64,000 nucleotides of DNA, from positions 62,001-126,000 of the forward strand of contig NZ_MAYH01000049.1 of the NCBI RefSeq assembly GCF_001684975.1, in the 5' to 3' direction. The notes beneath the pieces were generated by a model, which saw only the letters and a program-made list of their open reading frames with translations, ran no database searches and was not told the origin of the DNA. Below are positions 25,463 through 34,250 of the stretch, one piece after another; position 1 is the first letter of the stretch, and each line of letters begins with the position of its first letter. A program made the translations under genes and the position numbers. The DNA is from Chryseobacterium artocarpi. Its GTDB lineage: Bacteria; Bacteroidota; Bacteroidia; Flavobacteriales; Weeksellaceae.

Positions 25463-25786
25463 ATGAGTGTAAAAGATACAAAAGCAGAAGTAAATACTAT
25501 TACTTACGACAAAGATAAGATTGAAGATAAAGTAGGTTCAATCTATGAAGCTATTGTTATCATGGGAAAGAGAGCAGAGCAGATCAATGCGGAGATCCGT
25601 ACGGAACTTCACAACAAATTGGATGAATTTGCCGTTCACAATTCTACATTGGAAGAAGTTTTCGAAAACAGAGAACAAATTGAGATCTCTAAACATTACG
25701 AAAAACTTCCAAAGCCGACTTCAATTGCTATTGAAGAATGGTTAAACGATGATGTATATTTCAGAAAGACAGAAGAGAGAAAATAA
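25463..25786 (+). CDS. rpoZ: RNA polymerase omega subunit (Bacteroidota type)
   Basis: A 107-residue cytosolic protein with the omega/Rpb6-like core IYEAIVIMGKRAEQINAEIR (residues about 28-47) and the Bacteroidota-specific tail with LPKPTSIAIEEWLNDDVYF. It assists assembly of core RNA polymerase. It lies 42 bases after bamD and is followed by a terminator, so bamD-rpoZ is likely one transcript. Confidence 0.88.
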   Translation: MSVKDTKAEVNTITYDKDKIEDKVGSIYEAIVIMGKRAEQINAEIRTELHNKLDEFAVHNSTLEEVFENREQIEISKHYEKLPKPTSIAIEEWLNDDVYFRKTEERK

Positions 25787-25808
25787 TCATCTGTGTTTTT
25801 AAATAAAT

Positions 25809-25850
25809 AAAGGTCATAAAGGAATTAAGTTCTTTTATGACCTTTCTTGT
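25809..25850 (+). terminator. Intrinsic terminator of bamD-rpoZ
   Basis: AAAGGTCATAAA (25809-25820) pairs perfectly with TTTATGACCTTT (25834-25845), with a 13-base loop and a T-rich tail. Confidence 0.75.
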
Positions 25851-25910
25851 TTTAAACCCTGATTGTGGGAAAAAATAAGTAATTTAGTATTTCCAAAAAA
25901 TTAAAGCTAA

Positions 25911-27116
25911 ATGAGTGTTTCCGGTAAAAAGATACTTATCGCCGTCTCTGGAGGAATTGCGGCATACAAAATTCATTTTCTGATAAGAGATTTTGTAAAA
26001 AAAGGAGCCGAAGTACAGGTTATTATGACTCCTGATACAGAACATTTTGTAACGAAACTAAGTTTGTCAACTTTATCAAAGAAACCTGTTTACTCAGAAT
26101 TTTACGGAGATAATGGTACCTGGAACAGCCATGTAGAATTAGGCTTATGGGCAGATGTTATGATCGTAGCTCCCTGTACAGCCAATACTTTGTCTAAAAT
26201 GATTCATGGAATGTGTGATAATTTGGTTATTGCAACCTATATGTCAGCCAAATGTCCTGTATTTATTGCTCCTGCAATGGATTTAGATATGTATGTACAT
26301 CCGTCTACGAAGAGAAATCTGGAGCTTGCTGAAAGTTTTGGACATGTGATTATTCCCGCAGAAAACGGAGAATTGGCGAGCGGGCTTGTAGGGCAGGGAA
26401 GAATGGCTGAACCAGAAACTATTTTTAATACAGTTGAAAACTATTTCAAGGGTAATACTTCCGTAAAAACTCTTGAAGGGAAAACGGTTTTGATTACAGC
26501 AGGACCTACTTATGAAGCAATTGATCCTGTAAGATTCATAGGAAATCATTCCTCCGGAAAAATGGGATTCTCTATTGCTGAGGAAGCTTCAAAAAGAGGT
26601 GCAAAAGTAATTTTGATCTCAGGACCAAGCTCTCAAACTCTTAATGATAAAAATGTAGAGCTTCATAAAGTAACTTCTGCTAGAGAAATGCTGGCAAAAG
26701 TTTTTGAATTCTATGATAAGATAGATATAGGAATTGCAAGTGCAGCCGTTGCAGACTATGCTCCCAAAGATGTAGCTAAGGAAAAAATCAAGAAAAATGA
26801 TGAAAACCTTACCATTGAATTAGTTAAGAACCCTGATATTCTTAAAACAATGGGAGAAAAGAAAACGCATCAGTTTCTGGTAGGATTTGCGTTGGAAACC
26901 CAGAATGAAGAAGAAAATGCCAAAGGAAAACTGGAAAAGAAAAATCTTGATATGATCGTTCTGAATTCTTTGCGTGATGAAGGTGCCGGTTTTAAAAATG
27001 ACACCAATAAAATCAAAATTTTCACCAAAACAGAGAAAAGAGAATTTGATCTTAAATCTAAAGATGATGTGGCAAAGGATATCCTCAACTTTGTTGAAGC
27101 TCAACTTTTAAAATAA
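25911..27116 (+). CDS. coaBC: CoaBC, bifunctional phosphopantothenoylcysteine decarboxylase/ligase
   Basis: A 401-residue enzyme catalysing two steps of coenzyme A synthesis in the cytosol. The N-terminal FMN decarboxylase (CoaC, about 1-180) begins with ILIAVSGGIAAYK and shows the substrate-binding segment APAMDLDMY and the Cys of CTANTLSKM. The C-terminal CTP-dependent ligase (CoaB, about 187-401) shows ITAGPTYEAIDPVRFIGN and SSGKMG, plus the K-x-K-K segment KIKKNDENL. The domains are complete and of normal length. It starts a unit with porD, an SMI1 protein and recN. Confidence 0.95.
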   Translation: MSVSGKKILIAVSGGIAAYKIHFLIRDFVKKGAEVQVIMTPDTEHFVTKLSLSTLSKKPVYSEFYGDNGTWNSHVELGLWADVMIVAPCTANTLSKMIHGMCDNLVIATYMSAKCPVFIAPAMDLDMYVHPSTKRNLELAESFGHVIIPAENGELASGLVGQGRMAEPETIFNTVENYFKGNTSVKTLEGKTVLITAGPTYEAIDPVRFIGNHSSGKMGFSIAEEASKRGAKVILISGPSSQTLNDKNVELHKVTSAREMLAKVFEFYDKIDIGIASAAVADYAPKDVAKEKIKKNDENLTIELVKNPDILKTMGEKKTHQFLVGFALETQNEEENAKGKLEKKNLDMIVLNSLRDEGAGFKNDTNKIKIFTKTEKREFDLKSKDDVAKDILNFVEAQLLK

Positions 27117-27236
27117 TTTTAATAAATTTCCGTTCTCAATTTTTAATAGACAATGAATCGTCAGAATCTATAGAGACAATATCAATGAGGATGACGCGAT
27201 TACATATGACATTAAAAAAACAATAAGTATCTCCAT

Positions 27237-28139
27237 ATGAAAAAAATTATAAGTTTATTTTTTCTGGTTTTTATATATAGTTTTGGATTTTCCCAGGAGT
27301 TACTGGCAACAGTTCAGGTGAATTCACAGCAGATAGGAGGAAGTAATCAGCAGGCTTTTAAATCTTTGGAGAAAAGTCTTAGGGATTTTATCAATAATAC
27401 CAGCTGGACAGGGAAAAAACTTCAGAACTTTGAAAAAATAAAATGTGGTTTTTCTATTGTTATTTCAGAGAAAGTGGATAACAGATACAAAGGAACTATT
27501 GTTATTCAGGCTGTACGCCCTGTTTATGCAACCACTTACGAATCACCACTATTGAATCTTCAGGATCAGAGATTTGGATTTGAATATATTGAAAATGAGA
27601 ATCTTATTTTCAACGAAAGACAGTTTTCCGGGAAAAACCTTACTGATGTCATCAGTTTCTACGTTTACCTTATTTTAGGTTATGATGCAGACAGTTTCCA
27701 GTCTATGAGCGGAAGCCAGTGGTTTTCAAAAGCTCAGCAGATTGCTCAGAATTCACAAAACAGAAACTATGAAGGATGGAATACGATCAATGAGCCAAGA
27801 AGCCGCACGATCTTGATCAACGAAATACTTAACCCTAGCTGGAGCCAGCTTCGTTCTGCAATATACACCTATCATAGATCCGGAATGGATAATCTTTTTA
27901 ATCAGGATCAGACGGCTGCAAAGAAAGTGATCTTTGATACCCTAATGCAGTTGAAAATGTATGAAAATAATTTTCAACAAGGGTTTTTCTTTAATCTATT
28001 CATGGATACCAAAAGCGATGAGATCTTCAATGTGTTTAATTCCGGGAATAATGGAGGAATTATCCTTAATGATCTTAAGCAGGTTATGATAACTCTTTCT
28101 CCTAAAAACATTGATAGTAAATGGAATAAATGGAAATAA
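27237..28139 (+). CDS. porD: DUF4835 family protein (PorD, T9SS-associated)
   Basis: A 300-residue protein with a signal peptide (MKKIISLFFLVFIYSFGFSQ). The mature sequence matches my memory of the DUF4835 family: ELLATVQVNSQQIGGSNQQAF near the N-terminus, the SLRDFINNTSWT segment, and DADSFQ in the middle. The family is annotated as PorD of the type IX secretion system, although its role in secretion is not well defined. Its place between coaBC and recN is standard in flavobacteria. The next gene starts 10 bases inside its 3' end. Confidence 0.82.
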   Translation: MKKIISLFFLVFIYSFGFSQELLATVQVNSQQIGGSNQQAFKSLEKSLRDFINNTSWTGKKLQNFEKIKCGFSIVISEKVDNRYKGTIVIQAVRPVYATTYESPLLNLQDQRFGFEYIENENLIFNERQFSGKNLTDVISFYVYLILGYDADSFQSMSGSQWFSKAQQIAQNSQNRNYEGWNTINEPRSRTILINEILNPSWSQLRSAIYTYHRSGMDNLFNQDQTAAKKVIFDTLMQLKMYENNFQQGFFFNLFMDTKSDEIFNVFNSGNNGGIILNDLKQVMITLSPKNIDSKWNKWK

Positions 28140-28660
28140 CGAGCCATCAGACAGATATTGAAGGAATTATTGATAGAACGCTTACGTTTTGGATTGAAAA
28201 CGAAGTCAATAAACTTCCCTGCGATATTGAAGCAGAAATGCTTGCTCCTGTGCAAACTGATGATGAATGGAAAACCTGGCTTCCTGTAAAAAGCAAAGTT
28301 ACAGATTCTGAACTTGAGATATTTGAAGCAGAAACAGGTTTTATTTTCCCAGAAGACTTTAAAATATTCCTTAAGCATAAACATTTTTACGAGCTTCAGA
28401 TCTCAGAAGTATCATTTTGCTCACATCCCATCAATCTTTGGAGAGCTTCTCTTCGTGAAATGATGTTTGAAACCTATCCAAGAGAATTTCTTTTTGATAA
28501 AGGATATGTACCCTTTGCTACATACAGTGATTGGGGGCTCTTGTGTTTTGATACTCATAAAAATAGTGCAATTGTCCTTTGGGATCATGAAATTGCAGAC
28601 TCTTTTGAATATAAACATAAAAACTTTTATGAATTATTGACTGAAATTTCAAAATCCTGA
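28130..28660 (+). CDS. SMI1/KNR4 family protein
   Basis: A 176-residue cytosolic protein, translationally coupled to porD (10-base overlap). The SMI1/KNR4 fold is recognised by TDSELEIFEAETGFIFPEDF, KIFLKHKH, FATYSDWGLLCFD and the acidic VLWDHE near the C-terminus. In bacteria this superfamily is best known for immunity proteins against polymorphic toxins, but many members sit in housekeeping contexts. No toxin gene is adjacent. Its role between porD and recN is unknown. Confidence 0.82.
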   Translation: MEITSHQTDIEGIIDRTLTFWIENEVNKLPCDIEAEMLAPVQTDDEWKTWLPVKSKVTDSELEIFEAETGFIFPEDFKIFLKHKHFYELQISEVSFCSHPINLWRASLREMMFETYPREFLFDKGYVPFATYSDWGLLCFDTHKNSAIVLWDHEIADSFEYKHKNFYELLTEISKS

Positions 28661-28754
28661 GTTTCATATTTATCACGATCTGTCATTTCTGTTTTCGTTA
28701 AAAAAACTTATTTTTACACTTAATATTAATATCTGATAAAAACACGGATTATCC

Positions 28755-30404
28755 ATGCTTTCAAGAATTTACATTAAAAACTTTGCCCTGATTGATACTT
28801 TGGATGTATCATTGAAAAATGGCTTGCAGGTCATTACTGGTGAAACGGGTGCCGGAAAATCTATTATTCTGGGAGCTCTCCGACTTATTTTAGGAGAAAG
28901 AGCAGATGTGAAATCCATTGCAAAAGCAGATGAGAAAAGCGTTGTTGAAACAGAGTTCAACCTTAATAATCAGTTTAAAAAGTTTTTCATTGAAAACGAT
29001 CTTGATTATGAGCTTCATACTATTATCAGAAGAGAAATTCTTCCATCAGGAAAGTCCAGAGCGTTCATCAATGACGTTCCGGTGACATTGGATATTCTTA
29101 AAGAACTTTCTTCGCAATTAATTGATATTCATTCCCAATTTGAAACATCAAATCTGTTTACGTCTGAATATCAATTTAAAATAATTGATGGTCTTTCCGA
29201 AAATAAGACGATCATTGAACAATATCAACAGGAATTTTCAGATTTTCAGAATCTTAAACAGGTTATTAAAAAACTAAGGACACAACTTTCAGAGTCTACC
29301 AAAGAGAGCGATTATAAAGAGTTTTTATTAAATGAGCTTGAAGAATTAAAGCTGGATGATGTAGATTTTGAAGATATTCAGAATCAGCTTTCCATTCAGG
29401 AAAATGCAGGAATGATCTCTGAAAATGTAGGGCAGATCCTTTCAAGATTTCATCAGGAAGAAATAGGAATTTTGTCTTTCTTTAATGAAGCAAAATCAAA
29501 ACTTTCCAGAATTTCCGAAGTTTCAACAGGTTTTGCTGAACTTGATGGAAGGCTTGAAGCTTCTTTCGTGGAATTGAAAGATATTATTTCTGAACTTGAA
29601 GATGAAGCAGAGAAGGTGGAAATCAATCCGGATAACCTGGTCTATTTAACAGAGCTGAATAATAAAATTAATGCTTTATTCCTTAAGCATAATGTAACAG
29701 ATGTTCACGGGCTGATTGAGATCAGAAATGAATTGTCTGGAGATCAAAAAGGGGCCTCCGAGTTAGAGTCACAAATAGAAGAAACGGAGGAAAATATTTC
29801 TAAAAAAGGAAAGATACTTCAGGTACTTGCGGAAAAGCTTTCTAAAAACAGGAAAAAGAATATCCCTGTTTTCATTAAGAAAGCAGAAGGACTTCTAAAA
29901 AAGCTAGGTCTTGAAAAAGCTAAAGTAAATATTGATTTGCAGAATGCTGTTGAATTTAATCCATTTGGAAAAGAAAATATTCAGCTGTTGTTTCAGGCGA
30001 ATTCTGGATTCCCTTTAAAGCCAATTCAAACGGCAATTTCCGGTGGAGAAAGATCAAGGGTAATGCTTGCAGTAAAGAAGATTATTGCAGAAAGTGATGA
30101 GCTGCCAACTTTAATTCTGGATGAAATTGATACAGGAGTTTCCGGAAAAGTAGCAGAAGAAATTGGAAATCTTATGCGTGAAATGTCTGAAGATATGCAA
30201 TTGATCGTAATTTCTCACCTTGCACAGGTTGCAGCAAAAGGAAACAATAACTATAAAGTTGTAAAACAGGACATCTCAGGGAGAACTCAATCCACTATTA
30301 TACCTTTAAGTGACGAAGATAAACTTAATGAAATTGCTCAATTGCTTTCAGGAAGTAAGATCACTGAAGCAGCTCTTGCACAAGCAAAGGAACTTATTGG
30401 ATAA
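28755..30404 (+). CDS. recN: DNA repair protein RecN
   Basis: An SMC-like ATPase for double-strand-break repair. It has 549 residues, normal for RecN. Walker A is GETGAGKS (29-36). A long coiled-coil arm pair occupies about 155-370. The ABC signature is ISGGERSRVMLA and Walker B is LPTLILDEIDTGVSG, followed by VISHLAQVA. Start ATG at 28755, 94 bases after the SMI1 gene. No SOS-like box was identified. A terminator follows. Confidence 0.95.
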   Translation: MLSRIYIKNFALIDTLDVSLKNGLQVITGETGAGKSIILGALRLILGERADVKSIAKADEKSVVETEFNLNNQFKKFFIENDLDYELHTIIRREILPSGKSRAFINDVPVTLDILKELSSQLIDIHSQFETSNLFTSEYQFKIIDGLSENKTIIEQYQQEFSDFQNLKQVIKKLRTQLSESTKESDYKEFLLNELEELKLDDVDFEDIQNQLSIQENAGMISENVGQILSRFHQEEIGILSFFNEAKSKLSRISEVSTGFAELDGRLEASFVELKDIISELEDEAEKVEINPDNLVYLTELNNKINALFLKHNVTDVHGLIEIRNELSGDQKGASELESQIEETEENISKKGKILQVLAEKLSKNRKKNIPVFIKKAEGLLKKLGLEKAKVNIDLQNAVEFNPFGKENIQLLFQANSGFPLKPIQTAISGGERSRVMLAVKKIIAESDELPTLILDEIDTGVSGKVAEEIGNLMREMSEDMQLIVISHLAQVAAKGNNNYKVVKQDISGRTQSTIIPLSDEDKLNEIAQLLSGSKITEAALAQAKELIG

Positions 30405-30443
30405 AAACCGAGTTCAAATTAAAAGAAAATCTAAGAAACATAA

Positions 30444-30480
30444 ATAGTAAAAGCCCCGAAAACTTCGAGGCTTTTACTAT
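30444..30480. terminator. Bidirectional terminator between recN and fumC
   Basis: Arms 30444-30460 and 30464-30480 pair over 16 bp (ATAGTAAAAGCC outer part, CGAA/TTCG inner part with a small internal loop). T/A-rich flanks fit both directions. Confidence 0.8.
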
Positions 30481-30499
30481 TTAATCTATGTTTCTAAAA

Positions 30500-31894
30500 T
30501 TATTTAAGGCTACCTACCATATCTTCAGGTTTTACCCACTCATCAAATTGTTCAGCAGTTAAAAGTCCAAGATTGATAGCTTCTTCTTTTAATGTTGTTC
30601 CGTTTTTATGAGCTGTTTTTGCAATTTTTGCTGCATTTTCATATCCGATATGAGTATTCAGAGCGGTAACAAGCATTAAGGATTTGTCTACAAGCTCTTT
30701 AATTCTCTCATGATTAGGCTCAATACCTACCGCACAATGATCATTGAATGAAATACATGCATCAGCAATTAATTGTGCAGACTGAAGGAAATTATAAGCC
30801 ATTACAGGTTTGAAAACATTCAGTTCATAATTACCTTGTGTTCCTGCAAATGAAATTGTAGTGTCGTTTCCTAAAACCTGAGCACAAACCATTGTCAGAG
30901 CTTCATTTTGGGTAGGGTTTACTTTTCCAGGCATAATGGAAGATCCTGGTTCGTTTTCAGGAATATAAATTTCCCCGATTCCGGAACGTGGTCCTGAAGC
31001 AAGCAATCTGATATCCTGAGCAATTTTGAATAACGAAACTGCAAGTTGTTTTAAAGCTCCGTGGCTTTCAACAATAGCATCGTGGGCAGCAAGTGCCTCA
31101 AATTTATTTTCTGCTGTGATAAACGGATGATTGGTAAACTTGGCAATATATTCAGCTACCTTTACGTCATATCCGCTAGGCGTATTCAGTCCGGTTCCTA
31201 CAGCGGTTCCTCCAAGGGCAAGCTCTGAAAGGTGGGGAAGTGTATTTTTTAAAGCTCTTAAACCAAACTCTAATTGAGCAACATAACCGGAAAACTCCTG
31301 TCCCAATGTCAATGGAGTAGCATCCATCAGGTGAGTTCTCCCGATTTTTACAACATCTTTAAATGCTTTAGATTTTTCAGCAAGTGTATTTTTTAATTTT
31401 TCAACAGCGGGAATTGTAACTTCCACAACTTTTTTATAGGCAGCAATATGCATTGCCGTAGGATAAGTGTCATTGGATGATTGAGATTTATTGACATCAT
31501 CATTAGGGTGAATTTCAGATTTTTCTCCTAAAGTTCCTCCATTGTTTACATGAGCTCTGTTGGAAACAACTTCATTCACATTCATATTAGACTGTGTTCC
31601 TGAACCTGTCTGCCAAATTACCAAAGGAAATTGATCATTCAGTTTTCCTTCCAGAATTTCTTCACAAACCTTTCCGATCATATCTCTTTTTTCAGGTGAA
31701 AGTACACCCAGATCTGCGTTGGTATATGCCGCAGCCTTCTTTAAATAGGCAAATGCTTCAATGATTTCATGAGGCATTGAGCCTTCCGGACCGATTTTGA
31801 AATTATTTCTGGAACGTTCTGTCTGTGCACCCCAAAGTTTATCTGCAGGTACCTGCACTTCTCCCATGGTGTCTTTTTCTACTCTGTAATTCAT
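30500..31894 (-). CDS. fumC: Fumarate hydratase, class II
   Basis: The iron-independent TCA-cycle fumarase (fumarate to L-malate). The start is set at the ATG at 31894 (MNYRVEKDTMGEVQVP), the usual N-terminus; the in-frame ATG at 31936 adds 14 unlikely residues. It has 464 residues. The superfamily signature GSSIMPGKVNP lies at about 313-323. SGTQSNMNVNEV, the active-site SSNDTYPTAMHIAA and the GRTHLMDATPLTLGQE segment are intact. It is divergent from the class I fumarase at 32094. Confidence 0.95.
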   Translation of the reverse strand: MNYRVEKDTMGEVQVPADKLWGAQTERSRNNFKIGPEGSMPHEIIEAFAYLKKAAAYTNADLGVLSPEKRDMIGKVCEEILEGKLNDQFPLVIWQTGSGTQSNMNVNEVVSNRAHVNNGGTLGEKSEIHPNDDVNKSQSSNDTYPTAMHIAAYKKVVEVTIPAVEKLKNTLAEKSKAFKDVVKIGRTHLMDATPLTLGQEFSGYVAQLEFGLRALKNTLPHLSELALGGTAVGTGLNTPSGYDVKVAEYIAKFTNHPFITAENKFEALAAHDAIVESHGALKQLAVSLFKIAQDIRLLASGPRSGIGEIYIPENEPGSSIMPGKVNPTQNEALTMVCAQVLGNDTTISFAGTQGNYELNVFKPVMAYNFLQSAQLIADACISFNDHCAVGIEPNHERIKELVDKSLMLVTALNTHIGYENAAKIAKTAHKNGTTLKEEAINLGLLTAEQFDEWVKPEDMVGSLK

Positions 31895-32068
31895 TGTGAT
31901 TGAAATTTTATAGTCTTTTTTATCATGAAACCACATTTTTTTCTTTTTTGCGGATTCATTATTTGATTAGTATAAAGTTAGTTATAAACTCAGAAACCCG
32001 CAATTTATAATCATTATAAATATCAATTTTAATGACTGATTTTACTCATCTTTTTTTAATGGAAGCCG

Positions 32069-32076
32069 TATTTTTG
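32069..32076 (+). promoter_or_regulatory. -7 promoter element of the class I fumarase gene
   Basis: TATTTTTG matches TAnnTTTG and lies 17 bases upstream of the ATG at 32094. No -33 TTG. The divergent fumC gene has a TAACTTTA box on the minus strand near 31975. Confidence 0.45.
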
Positions 32077-32093
32077 TACAAACAAAAAATTGA

Positions 32094-33701
32094 ATGGAAT
32101 TTAGATATCAGGATCCGTATCCAATTCAGAAAGATGATACGGTGTATAAAAAGCTTACATCAGATTATGTAAAGGTTGAAAAACTGGGTGACAGAGAAAT
32201 TTTAACAGTTGACCCGAAAGGATTGGAGTTGTTGGCTGAAGAAGCTATGGCAGACGTATCTTTCATGCTACGTTCTTCACACCTAGAAAGCCTTAAAAGA
32301 ATCATTGATGATCCTGAAGCTACAGATAATGACAGATTCGTTGCTTATAACTTATTACAAAATGCTGCCGTAGCGGTTGAAGGAGCACTACCTTCTTGCC
32401 AGGATACAGGTACAGCAATCGTAATGGGTAAAAAAGGTGAAAATGTATACACCGGAGTAGATGATGGTGAATTCTTAAGCCGTGGTATCTATAATACCTA
32501 TCAAAAAAGAAACCTTAGATATTCTCAGGTAGTTCCTCTAACGATGTTTGATGAGAAAAATTCAGGATCAAACCTTCCAGCACAGATCGATATCTACGCT
32601 AAGAAAGGAGATTACTATGAGTTTTTATTCTTAACAAAAGGAGGAGGCTCCGCAAATAAAACATTCTTATATCAAAAGACAAAATCTTTACTGAACGAAA
32701 AATCTCTTGAAGAATTCGTTAAAGAAAGAATTTCAGATCTTGGAACAGCAGCTTGCCCTCCATATCACTTAGCTTTGGTAATCGGAGGAACTTCAGCTGA
32801 GGCAAACCTTGCAGCGGTAAAGAAAGCATCTGCAAAATATTATGACAATCTTCCTACAGAAGGAAATGAAGCAGGACAAGCATTCAGAGACCTTGAATGG
32901 GAGGCTAAAGTTCAGAAAATCTGCCAGGAAAGTGCTATCGGAGCTCAGTTTGGAGGAAAATACCTTACCCATGATGTAAGAGTAATCAGACTTCCAAGAC
33001 ATGCTGCTTCTTGTCCGGTAGGAATGGGAGTATCGTGTTCAGCAGACAGAAACATTAAAGGAAAGATTACAAAAGATGGAATTTTCCTGGAGCAATTAGA
33101 ACAGGATCCAAAGAGATTCCTTCCATCTACACCACCACACCTTGAAGAAGCCATCGAAGTAGATTTGAATAAGCCAATGCCGGAAATTCTAGCCGAGCTT
33201 TCAAAATATCCAATCAAAACAAGATTAAAACTAAACGGGACCTTAATCGTAGCAAGAGATATTGCTCATGCTAAGATCAAAGAAATCATCGACAGTGGAA
33301 AACCAATGCCGGAATATTTCAAAAATCATCCGATTTATTACGCAGGACCCGCAAAAACACCGGAAGGAATGGCTTCAGGTAGTTTCGGACCTACAACTGC
33401 AGGAAGAATGGATGTTTATGTAGACGAGTTCCAAAGCCATGGTGGAAGTATGATCATGCTGGCAAAAGGAAACAGAAGTAAAGACGTTACCAACGCTTGT
33501 AATAAATATGGAGGTTTCTATCTTGGTTCTATTGGAGGACCAGCAGCAATCCTTGCAAAAGATAATATTGTATCGGTAGATGTTGTAGACTTCCCGGAAT
33601 TAGGAATGGAAGCAGTAAGAAAAATTGAAGTAAAAGACTTCCCGGCTTTCATCATTACCGATGATAAAGGAAACGATTTCTTTGCAAATCTTGCTCATTA
33701 A
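32094..33701 (+). CDS. Fumarate hydratase, class I (iron-sulfur)
   Basis: A 535-residue single-chain class I fumarase in which the alpha and beta parts are fused (about 1-340 and 350-535), as in E. coli FumA/FumB. Cluster cysteine candidates are in LPSCQDTG, KICQESAIGAQFGG and RHAASCPVGMGVSCSA. The C-terminal part has the expected HPIYYAGPAKTPEG and SFGPTTAGRMD. The 4Fe-4S cluster would make it oxygen-sensitive, complementing the stable FumC encoded divergently 199 bases away. Confidence 0.92.
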   Translation: MEFRYQDPYPIQKDDTVYKKLTSDYVKVEKLGDREILTVDPKGLELLAEEAMADVSFMLRSSHLESLKRIIDDPEATDNDRFVAYNLLQNAAVAVEGALPSCQDTGTAIVMGKKGENVYTGVDDGEFLSRGIYNTYQKRNLRYSQVVPLTMFDEKNSGSNLPAQIDIYAKKGDYYEFLFLTKGGGSANKTFLYQKTKSLLNEKSLEEFVKERISDLGTAACPPYHLALVIGGTSAEANLAAVKKASAKYYDNLPTEGNEAGQAFRDLEWEAKVQKICQESAIGAQFGGKYLTHDVRVIRLPRHAASCPVGMGVSCSADRNIKGKITKDGIFLEQLEQDPKRFLPSTPPHLEEAIEVDLNKPMPEILAELSKYPIKTRLKLNGTLIVARDIAHAKIKEIIDSGKPMPEYFKNHPIYYAGPAKTPEGMASGSFGPTTAGRMDVYVDEFQSHGGSMIMLAKGNRSKDVTNACNKYGGFYLGSIGGPAAILAKDNIVSVDVVDFPELGMEAVRKIEVKDFPAFIITDDKGNDFFANLAH

Positions 33702-33726
33702 TCAGACAATAAAAACCTCGAGAAGG

Positions 33727-33760
33727 GAGATATGAGATGATTGTTTAAAACTCATATCTC
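33727..33760. repeat. Inverted repeat after the class I fumarase gene
   Basis: GAGATATGAG (33727-33736) and CTCATATCTC (33751-33760) are a perfect 10-bp inverted repeat with a 14-base loop, followed by TTGTCTCAGAGTCTC. There is no T-run, so it is a poor terminator. It resembles an interspersed palindromic intergenic element, not confirmed. Confidence 0.45.
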
Positions 33761-33823
33761 TTGTCTCAGAGTCTCAAAACCTATATAGAATTAAAATAAA
33801 TTAAAAATTAGAGCCTGTATCTT

Positions 33824-33854
33824 TTGTGTAAAAAAGAAAAAAGCTTTATTTTTG
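33824..33854 (+). promoter_or_regulatory. Promoter TTG-N20-TATTTTTG
   Basis: -33 TTG at 33824-33826 and -7 TATTTTTG at 33847-33854, 20 bases apart. The transcription start near 33861 supports the ATG at 33873 and rules out an upstream TTG start at 33852. Confidence 0.65.
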
Positions 33855-33872
33855 CCTAAAATCTTTAAGAGA

Positions 33873-34157
33873 ATGATAACTATTTTATCAGCATTTTGGC
33901 CGTTCTACCAGTTCCTTTGGACTGTATTTTTCATTACTATGTTCTTAGTAGGATTCTGGTGTATTTTTATGTTCTTCGGATTAGTAATCCCAATGTGGCT
34001 TACTGAAGGTTTGAAAGAGTACTTCGGAAAAGTGAAGCCTTTCGATCCTGAAGATATCAGAAGAAAGCTTATTACTGAGCAGGAAGGTGTAGAAACGATC
34101 TACAGCCAACCTAAAGGAAACGGTCCTTTCCTTCACGATCACGGACATCATCATTAA
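33873..34157 (+). CDS. Small membrane protein with His-rich C-terminus
   Basis: The start at 33873 (MITILSAFWPFYQ) is set by the promoter just upstream. It has 94 residues. Two strongly hydrophobic segments (about 5-45, possibly two helices separated by a short turn) are followed by a soluble tail with KVKPFDPEDIRRKL and a final HDHGHHH. The His cluster might bind a divalent metal (inference). It is monocistronic with a strong promoter. I do not recognise the family. Confidence 0.68.
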   Translation: MITILSAFWPFYQFLWTVFFITMFLVGFWCIFMFFGLVIPMWLTEGLKEYFGKVKPFDPEDIRRKLITEQEGVETIYSQPKGNGPFLHDHGHHH

Positions 34158-34221
34158 TTGATTGTCATTGCTTTTTCACCTGAATTCTGAAAAAGTAATA
34201 TCAAAGCAAAACAACATATAT

Positions 34222-34250
34222 AAACCGCTTAATTTTTTTAGGCGGTTTTT
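34222..34250. terminator. Bidirectional terminator
   Basis: AAACCGC (34222-34228) pairs with GCGGTTT (34242-34248), extended by T-A and T-G pairs, then a T-run. It separates the small membrane protein gene from the convergent araC-type gene. Confidence 0.75.
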
